In this document: one piece after another, positions 14,789-19,851 of the stretch
Layout of the letters: each line of letters opens with the position of its first letter
Numbering within the stretch: the stretch's first letter is position 1
Assembly (NCBI GenBank): GCA_022616575.1
Contig: JAKEEN010000131.1
Coordinates: 1-19,851, forward strand
Reading direction: 5' to 3'
From: Flammeovirgaceae bacterium
GTDB lineage: Bacteria > Bacteroidota > Bacteroidia > Cytophagales > Cyclobacteriaceae
Length of the DNA stretch: 19,851 nt
The notes under the pieces: generated by a model
What the model saw: the letters and a program-made list of their open reading frames with translations, nothing else
The model's database searches: none
Told to the model about the DNA's origin: nothing
Program-made: the position numbers and the translations under genes

Positions 14789-17224
14789 ATGAAGCACCTT
14801 TACACGGCTCTCCTTTTCATTGCTGTCATTCCTCTTTGCGCCCAGAATAGTTTGCCACAGATTACAGGCATTTTGAAAGAACAAAATGGTGAAGCAGCAG
14901 CCTTTGTGGCAGTTATTCTCTTAAACAAAGATTCGGCAGTTGTGAAAACCGAAGTCTCCAATGCCGAGGGCCGGTTTAATTTCCTTCAAGTGAAAAGCGG
15001 TGAGTACCGCATCGTAACAAGAAGCCTCCAATACAAGCCGTTTAAATCTGATTTTTTTAATTATACGGTCGGTCAATCGTCCGATCTTGGCAAGGTAGAG
15101 CTGGCAACCTCAGTTACGGAATTGAAAGAAGTAACCGTAACCGGGGCCAGGCAGATGGTGGAAATACATCCAGACAAAACTGTCTTCAATGTTCAGGGAA
15201 CCATCAACTCATCGGGTAACGATGCGATCGATTTATTGTCCAAAGCCCCTGGCATCATACTGGATAATAACGAGAACCTGGTAGTGATGGGCAAAAACGG
15301 TGTGCTGATTTACATTGATGGGAAACGTGTGCAACTGCGGGGAGACGACTTAACGGCCATGCTAAAAAGTTTACGGTCAGAAAATATTGAGGCAGTGGAG
15401 ATAATTACAAATCCATCGGCAAAATATGATGCGGAAGGCAATGCCGGCATCATTAACATCCGCTTAAAGCGGGATGCTAATTTAGGATTGAATGGAACAG
15501 TTGTGGTTGGATATTCCATTGACCTTCACAACCGGTACAATGCAGGACTTACATTTAATAATCGATCAAAGAAATCAAATCTATTCGGAGCTGTTTCCCT
15601 TTACGACAACAAAGGTGAAAGTCATTTCCATCTCGACAGACGTCAAAACGGGTATTTGGTAGAAAACCGGTCAGTTGATGTTTGGAACAACAAAGGCGCA
15701 GATTTCAGGCTGGGTACTGATTTCTTCCTGAACAAAAAACACACCCTGGGGGTTTTAGCCAACTCAACCCTCATTGATCGCAGTAATGAAACCAATGCGA
15801 GGACACCCATTAGAAATGATGCTGATTATTCCATCGATCAACTCTTAATTGCAGAGAATCATCAACGGTTTGATATTACTAATACTTCTTTCAACGTGAA
15901 TTACCAGTACAAAGGAGAAAAAGGAACTTCTTTAAATGTGGATGGCGACTTAGGACATTACACGAACTATGGCGACACATTTCAACCTAATACATATTTT
16001 GACGATGAAACCCAGCAAAATATGGATTCAAGTAATGCTAACCGAAATGACCGGAGAACGATCATCGATATAAAGACATTGAAGGCTGATTATGAAAGGA
16101 ATTTGTTGAAAGGCCAGTTGGGTTTTGGTTTCAAGTTATCTTCTGTAGAATCGGAAAACTCGCTTTTGTTTCTTGAACAAAATGGAAGTGAGTTTGAAAC
16201 AGATTCAAGCCAGAGCAATACCTTCAACTACACTGAAGAAATCATGGCTTTCTATTTGAATTATAATGTGAAAGCAGGCCAAAAATTCAATCTCAATGCC
16301 GGGCTGCGTTCTGAAACCACTCGATCATTGGGTGTTCTCACCAGTTCAACGAACGTAGAAAATAACCGTGTCAAGAGAAATTATACCGGTCTCTTTCCAA
16401 CGGCAGGCATAACCATGGAAATTGATAAGAAAAATAAAGTTGGCATCAGCTACAGCAGGCGCATAGACCGTCCTAACTATCAGAATCTAAACCCATTCAG
16501 GTTTAAGTTGGATGAACTTAATTTTGCAGAGGGTAATCCTTTTTTAAAACCTCAGTATACCAGTAATTACCAGGTAACCTATTCATGGAATTCAAAATTC
16601 AACCTGATCGCCAGCTACAGCATTACCAATGATTTTTTTGCCCGCGTACTGGATACTACTAATACGGAAAACATCAGGGCCTCGAAACTGATACCCAAGA
16701 ACATGGCCGATGGATATAATACGGCACTCAATGCAAGTTACCCATTTGATATTACCGACTGGTGGAACCTTCGGGGCAATGTGAATATTTATTATGCCCG
16801 ATACAAAGCATTTTTAGATGGCGTTAATTTTGACCTTGATGTAGCTGCCTACAACATTTCCTTTCAGAGCACCGTTACTATGCCCCATGATTTTAAAGCA
16901 GAGGTAAGTATGTGGTATAATTCACCTTCTATCTGGCAAGGCACTATAAAAACTAATGCCATGTGGTCATTAACCATGGGACTTAGAAAGTCTGTTTTCA
17001 AAAATGGTCAACTCACGGCCTCGCTAAACGATGTGTTTAATACGCAACGATGGTACATTCACTCAAACTATGGTGGTCAGAAAGTAGACGGTAGCGGACG
17101 CTTCAGTTTCAGACGTTTTATTGTTGGGTTTAATTACCGGTTCGGAAATCAAAAAGTAAAAGCCTCACGTAACAGAAAGGGCGGAATAGAAGAAGAACGA
17201 AGCCGACTATCAGAGGGCCAATAG
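14789..17224 (+). CDS. Outer-membrane beta-barrel protein (TonB-receptor-like, with carboxypeptidase-regulatory-like N-terminus)
   Basis: 811-residue outer-membrane protein of the large Bacteroidota family related to TonB-dependent receptors. Signal peptide is MKHLYTALLFIAVIPLCAQ with probable cleavage around 18-19. A carboxypeptidase-regulatory-like beta-sandwich follows (about 23-107, ITGILKEQNGEAAAFVAVIL...NAEGRFNF). Then comes a plug domain (about 113-225) with KEVTVTGARQMVEIHPDKTV, LLSKAPGI and ITNPSAKYDAEGNAGIINI. The barrel has alternating aromatic strands and the signature YSRRIDRPNYQNLNPF, then KPQYTSNYQVTY. The end, FNYRFGNQKVKASRNRK, is typical for the family, followed by a short charged tail. 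Substrate cannot be told from sequence, and no lipoprotein (SusD-like) gene is adjacent. No TAnnTTTG motif was seen in the 113 bases upstream. Confidence 0.9.
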   Translation: MKHLYTALLFIAVIPLCAQNSLPQITGILKEQNGEAAAFVAVILLNKDSAVVKTEVSNAEGRFNFLQVKSGEYRIVTRSLQYKPFKSDFFNYTVGQSSDLGKVELATSVTELKEVTVTGARQMVEIHPDKTVFNVQGTINSSGNDAIDLLSKAPGIILDNNENLVVMGKNGVLIYIDGKRVQLRGDDLTAMLKSLRSENIEAVEIITNPSAKYDAEGNAGIINIRLKRDANLGLNGTVVVGYSIDLHNRYNAGLTFNNRSKKSNLFGAVSLYDNKGESHFHLDRRQNGYLVENRSVDVWNNKGADFRLGTDFFLNKKHTLGVLANSTLIDRSNETNARTPIRNDADYSIDQLLIAENHQRFDITNTSFNVNYQYKGEKGTSLNVDGDLGHYTNYGDTFQPNTYFDDETQQNMDSSNANRNDRRTIIDIKTLKADYERNLLKGQLGFGFKLSSVESENSLLFLEQNGSEFETDSSQSNTFNYTEEIMAFYLNYNVKAGQKFNLNAGLRSETTRSLGVLTSSTNVENNRVKRNYTGLFPTAGITMEIDKKNKVGISYSRRIDRPNYQNLNPFRFKLDELNFAEGNPFLKPQYTSNYQVTYSWNSKFNLIASYSITNDFFARVLDTTNTENIRASKLIPKNMADGYNTALNASYPFDITDWWNLRGNVNIYYARYKAFLDGVNFDLDVAAYNISFQSTVTMPHDFKAEVSMWYNSPSIWQGTIKTNAMWSLTMGLRKSVFKNGQLTASLNDVFNTQRWYIHSNYGGQKVDGSGRFSFRRFIVGFNYRFGNQKVKASRNRKGGIEEERSRLSEGQ

Positions 17225-17272
17225 CAATATATAAATGGAAAACTCTTCCACTACGCGCCTGGAAGTTCGTAT

Positions 17273-18007
17273 TTACAGTTTCTGCCTCACCACCTCATAA
17301 ATCGCGATGCCTGCAGCAACCGAAACATTGAGTGATTCAATTTTTCCTTTCATGGGTATTTTTACCAATTCATCTACCCCTCTGAGAAGCACGTCTGAGA
17401 TACCATCTTCTTCTGAGCCCATCAGCAAAGCCACGGGCCGGTTAAAAGTTATTTCATAAATAGTTCTCTCTGCTTTTTCTGTACAGGCAACCACCATAAT
17501 ACCACTCTCTTGAAGAAGCTTGATTGTCTTTTTTAAATCTTTTTCCCGGCAGACTGGTACATGATTTAATGCTCCTGCGGAGGTTTTCATCGCATCACTC
17601 GTGATGGGGGCATTCCCTTTGTCGGGTATAACCACACAATCTATTCCGGCACATTCGGCAGTACGCACAAGCGCTCCAAAATTCCTGACATCAGTGACCC
17701 GATCAAGAATAAGTACAAATGGCTCCCTGCCTTCTGAGAAAGCTTTATCAACCAGGTTCTCGAGAGAGGCATAGGTAACAGAAGATAAAATACCGATGAC
17801 ACCCTGATGATTTTTAGTTGTGAACTTGTTCAGTTTTTGGAGTGGTACATAACTGATTGGTAGATTTTGGTCCCTGGCTTCTTTTTGCAATTCACGAATG
17901 AGGTCATTACCCAATCCGGACTGCACCATGATTTTTTCAATTTCCTTTCCGGCTTTGATGGCTTCCATCACAGCGCGGGTTCCATATATGAATTCTGATT
18001 TTTCCAT
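17273..18007 (-). CDS. rlmB: 23S rRNA (guanosine-2'-O)-methyltransferase RlmB / TrmH-SpoU family
   Basis: SAM-dependent ribose 2'-O-methyltransferase of the SPOUT superfamily. Start at ATG 18007 (MEKSEFIYGTRAV, 244 aa); the TTG at 18019 lies in repeat sequence. The N-terminal substrate-binding domain (about 1-75) has YGTRAVMEAI and ends HQGVIGI. The trefoil-knot catalytic domain has motif 1 LDRVTDVRNFGALVRTAECA (101-120) with Asn109 and Arg115, motif 2 LLMGSEEDGIS (194-204) and motif 3 IPMKGKIESLNVSVAAGIAI (217-236) with Asn227. The length and N-terminal domain favour RlmB (G2251) over tRNA methylases, but closely related TrmH-family enzymes cannot be excluded. It lies downstream of the GWxTD gene on the same strand and converges with the beta-barrel gene. 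Confidence 0.88.
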   Translation of the reverse strand: MEKSEFIYGTRAVMEAIKAGKEIEKIMVQSGLGNDLIRELQKEARDQNLPISYVPLQKLNKFTTKNHQGVIGILSSVTYASLENLVDKAFSEGREPFVLILDRVTDVRNFGALVRTAECAGIDCVVIPDKGNAPITSDAMKTSAGALNHVPVCREKDLKKTIKLLQESGIMVVACTEKAERTIYEITFNRPVALLMGSEEDGISDVLLRGVDELVKIPMKGKIESLNVSVAAGIAIYEVVRQKL

Positions 18008-18012
18008 AGTGA

Positions 18013-18088
18013 AATTCAAAATTGAGAAAATTCAATATTCAAAATTATGTTGAGACAGTTTTGAATTTTAAATATTGAGTCTTGAATT
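18013..18088. repeat. AT-rich imperfect inverted repeat between the GWxTD gene and rlmB
   Basis: Arms at 18013-18046 and 18059-18088 are made of AATTCAA / TTGAATT words; AATTCAA at the outer edge pairs exactly with TTGAATT, and AATATTCAAAATT pairs with ATTTTAAATATT allowing mismatches. The right end overlaps the stop codon of the GWxTD gene (18087-18089) and the left end stops five bases before the rlmB ATG. It follows the pattern of the nuo and kdsD junctions. Confidence 0.55.
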
Positions 18089-19202
18089 AAAATCTAGCCT
18101 TCCTCCACAGGTCAATCGTTTGAAACCAGGTTTGTGCGTATTTTTTTTCCCTGATTAAAACGTAGTTATCCGGATCGAATATAGTAGGGAGCTTCATAAA
18201 CTGAAACCGCACTTTCTTCCCGTTAATTTCATAATCCCATATTTCACGATCTGCAAATTTGAAAACCTCTTCGGGTAAACCAAAGATGATATAGATCATC
18301 CCGCGGTCGTTCTTCCACCCTTCTTTATAGGAGGTGAAATATGTATTCGCTAACTCTACCCGTCTGAAATAATTCCGTATAAAGATTTTTGCGCGCTCCG
18401 TACTACCTGTAATTGATAAGATGGTTTTATCAAATAGTTTTTTATCACCCTTTGCCAGTTTTAATTTTTCAAATTCCTGCTTGGTACAAATGTAAACAAG
18501 GGGATCGGCCAGGCTTTCCAGTGTAGCATATTTTGGATAATCATCTTCTACGCGCCAGGCCCTTCCTTCCGCTTTTGATGTATCAGTTTGAAATAAATAC
18601 AAACCGCTCTTAGTGAATGCGATTTTTTCTTCCGTTGAAAATCGAAAGATTGAGTCAGCTTTTAGTAATGGAGAAACTTTACTTTGTGCAAGATTATGCG
18701 GTGAAGATGCAGGCGGAAAGTCTGTTGAATAATATGAGATATAGACACTTGTAGTGGGAAAAATTTGAGTTAGGGTCTGAGGACTTAGGTAATTACCTTG
18801 CGAGTTTTCCACACAAAAAGGCGGCAACTTTTCCTGCTCTAACTGTTTATAATAGACTTTTGAATTCTTTTTTGTACTGTCTGATACAATGGCCACTAAA
18901 ATTTTTCCCGTTGACAGTCCGGAAAATTTCTCGATGCCCGCATTAATCTTTGAAGTCATTGTTTTCAGTGATACGCCTTCACGATCGCTCAGGGCATCCC
19001 TAAGCTCCCATTTAATTTCAACAGGTGCATTCGATTTGACCTGATACTGAGCCCAGACCTCATCATTTATTCTGTACGGTGCGAATTGAAATTGAATTGA
19101 CTCTTCCGGGTTATAGAGATAATTATAATTGACCGAACGGAGATCTTGCGCATTGACGAGCCAGCAGGAACCCAGTAAAAACAAGAAAAAATACCTATTC
19201 AT
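18087..19202 (-). CDS. GWxTD-domain-containing exported protein
   Basis: 371 residues from ATG 19202, chosen because MNRYFFLFLLGSCWLVNAQ is a clear signal peptide (cleavage near 18-19); the longer frame to 19286 adds a charged segment that overlaps the divergent gene. The mature protein has a beta-rich region up to about residue 240. The C-terminal GWxTD-type domain follows (about 255-371): RNYFRRVELANTYFTSYKEG, then GWKNDRGMIYIIFGLPEEV and REIWDYEINGKKVRFQF. Here the signature Gly-Trp-x-Thr-Asp reads GWKND, with Asn in place of Thr. The family is widespread in Bacteroidota and its biochemical role is unknown to me. Likely periplasmic or outer-membrane-associated; no lipobox, no other domains recognised. 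It precedes rlmB on the same strand. Confidence 0.82.
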   Translation of the reverse strand: MNRYFFLFLLGSCWLVNAQDLRSVNYNYLYNPEESIQFQFAPYRINDEVWAQYQVKSNAPVEIKWELRDALSDREGVSLKTMTSKINAGIEKFSGLSTGKILVAIVSDSTKKNSKVYYKQLEQEKLPPFCVENSQGNYLSPQTLTQIFPTTSVYISYYSTDFPPASSPHNLAQSKVSPLLKADSIFRFSTEEKIAFTKSGLYLFQTDTSKAEGRAWRVEDDYPKYATLESLADPLVYICTKQEFEKLKLAKGDKKLFDKTILSITGSTERAKIFIRNYFRRVELANTYFTSYKEGWKNDRGMIYIIFGLPEEVFKFADREIWDYEINGKKVRFQFMKLPTIFDPDNYVLIREKKYAQTWFQTIDLWRKARF

Positions 19203-19228
19203 AGTCTTTTTCAAATTAACCAAAAGCT

Positions 19229-19261
19229 TTTGGAAAAATAGGATTGCACTGTCTATTTTTG
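19229..19261 (+). promoter_or_regulatory. Bacteroidota-type promoter of the methyltransferase gene
   Basis: TTTG at 19229-19232 and TATTTTTG at 19254-19261 (exact TAnnTTTG), separated by 21 bases, within the 17-23 range known for the Bacteroidota sigma factor. The start codon is 18 bases after the -7 element, leaving a leader of roughly a dozen bases. The 77-base space is shared with the divergent GWxTD gene. Confidence 0.45.
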
Positions 19262-19279
19262 CGTCCTTTGTTTTAAAAT

Positions 19280-19851
19280 ATGGCAAGCGTTTATACTACC
19301 GAGATTGCTTCAGAAAGCATTCCGTCTGATAACCCGATTCATCAGCGACTGTTCAAAGCCTATGTGGTGGCAGAAAGTTATGTAAACGGAAATGTGCTCG
19401 AGGTAGGTTGCGGTGAAGGCCGGGGCGTAGGGCTGTTGATGGAAAATTCTACTGAGTTTACGGCAGTTGATAAAATCGAAGCGGTTATTAACGAACTTAA
19501 AGCGAAGTACCCGCATGGAAATTTCAAGAGCATGAACATTCCACCACTGACCGGACTTGAAAATAATCGGTATGACTGCGTGGTAAGTTTTCAGGTGATT
19601 GAGCATATCGCAAATGATACTTTATATCTGGAGGAGATTTATCGTGTTTTAAAGCCAGGTGGAGTTGCACTCATTACAACACCTAACCGCAAAATGTCAT
19701 TGTCAAGAAATCCGTGGCACGTTCGTGAATATCTGGCTACCGAGTTGAAAGAATTAGCAGCGGGAATTTTTTCTACCGTGGAAATGAAGGGAATTACCGG
19801 TAACGAAAAGGTGATGACGTATTATGAGCAAAACAAAAAATCGGTACAACG
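19280..19851 (+). CDS. Class I SAM-dependent methyltransferase (partial, runs off the right edge)
   Basis: I translated this frame by hand from ATG 19280 (MASVYTTEIASES); it stays open for 190 codons to the window end. Motif I is VLEVGCGEGRGVGLL (about 42-56), the SAM-binding glycine loop. An acidic residue follows in FTAVDKI, and the later motifs are YDCVVSFQVIEHIAND (about 94-109) and EIYRVLKPGGVALITTPN. This is the Methyltransf_11/23 type that acts on small molecules, lipids or glycans; the substrate cannot be told. It is divergent from the GWxTD gene, with a Bacteroidota-type promoter in between. Confidence 0.88.
   Translation, partial: MASVYTTEIASESIPSDNPIHQRLFKAYVVAESYVNGNVLEVGCGEGRGVGLLMENSTEFTAVDKIEAVINELKAKYPHGNFKSMNIPPLTGLENNRYDCVVSFQVIEHIANDTLYLEEIYRVLKPGGVALITTPNRKMSLSRNPWHVREYLATELKELAAGIFSTVEMKGITGNEKVMTYYEQNKKSVQ

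Noticed and set aside
17236..17265. Possible bidirectional terminator between the convergent beta-barrel and rlmB genes (TGGAA/TTCCA and CTTCCA/TGGAAG arms)
   Set aside because: The stems are only five or six bases, compete with each other, and have no adjacent T-run on either strand; too weak to call.

Overview
The window looks like a chromosomal stretch from a Bacteroidota bacterium, probably Cytophagales-like. The evidence is a TonB-dependent-receptor-like outer-membrane beta-barrel protein with an N-terminal carboxypeptidase-regulatory-like domain, a GWxTD-type lipid/secretion-associated protein, Bacteroidota-type -7 promoter motifs (TAnnTTTG), scarce Shine-Dalgarno sequences, and short palindromic intergenic repeats. 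The order-level placement is inference. No rRNA, tRNA, CRISPR array, transposase or phage gene was seen.

Region 1 (1-10064, minus strand) is the proximal part of a complex I operon, read right to left: nuoA, nuoB, fused nuoCD, nuoE, nuoF, nuoG, nuoH, nuoI, an inserted four-helix-bundle protein gene, and the start of nuoJ, which runs off the left edge. Every subunit resembles the Escherichia coli type as I remember it: fused CD, a ~900-residue NuoG that keeps the extra N7 cluster cysteines, and near-identical C-terminal signatures in NuoI and NuoB. The operon encodes the NADH-oxidising module (E, F, G), the connecting module (B, CD, I) and the first membrane subunits (A, H, J).

Region 2 (10065-12539) holds the nuo leader with several hairpins, then recQ (minus) with its stop codon inside a perfect 42-bp palindrome. 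recQ is divergent from the next block. Region 3 (12540-17224, plus strand) has an arabinose-5-phosphate isomerase (KdsD/KpsF type), a mannose-1-phosphate guanylyltransferase, and an outer-membrane beta-barrel protein; the first two supply sugar precursors for surface polysaccharide. Region 4 (17273-19851) has rlmB and a GWxTD-domain protein on the minus strand, divergent from a class I SAM methyltransferase cut by the right edge.

The most unusual aspect lies between the genes. Seven of the eight nuo junctions seen, plus two other same-strand junctions, contain a repeat or dyad, often touching the upstream stop codon. Some are perfect palindromes (two copies of a GTAGAGACRCA family). Others are long imperfect inverted or tandem repeats made from short words such as TTACCGG, TTTCAAA or GTTAATAGTTA. 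One is large and carries a gene: the four-helix-bundle ORF between nuoI and nuoJ is bracketed by 22-base imperfect inverted repeats. This resembles the stem-loop intervening sequences with S23-type ORFs known from 23S rRNA genes, but here it sits in a protein-coding operon.
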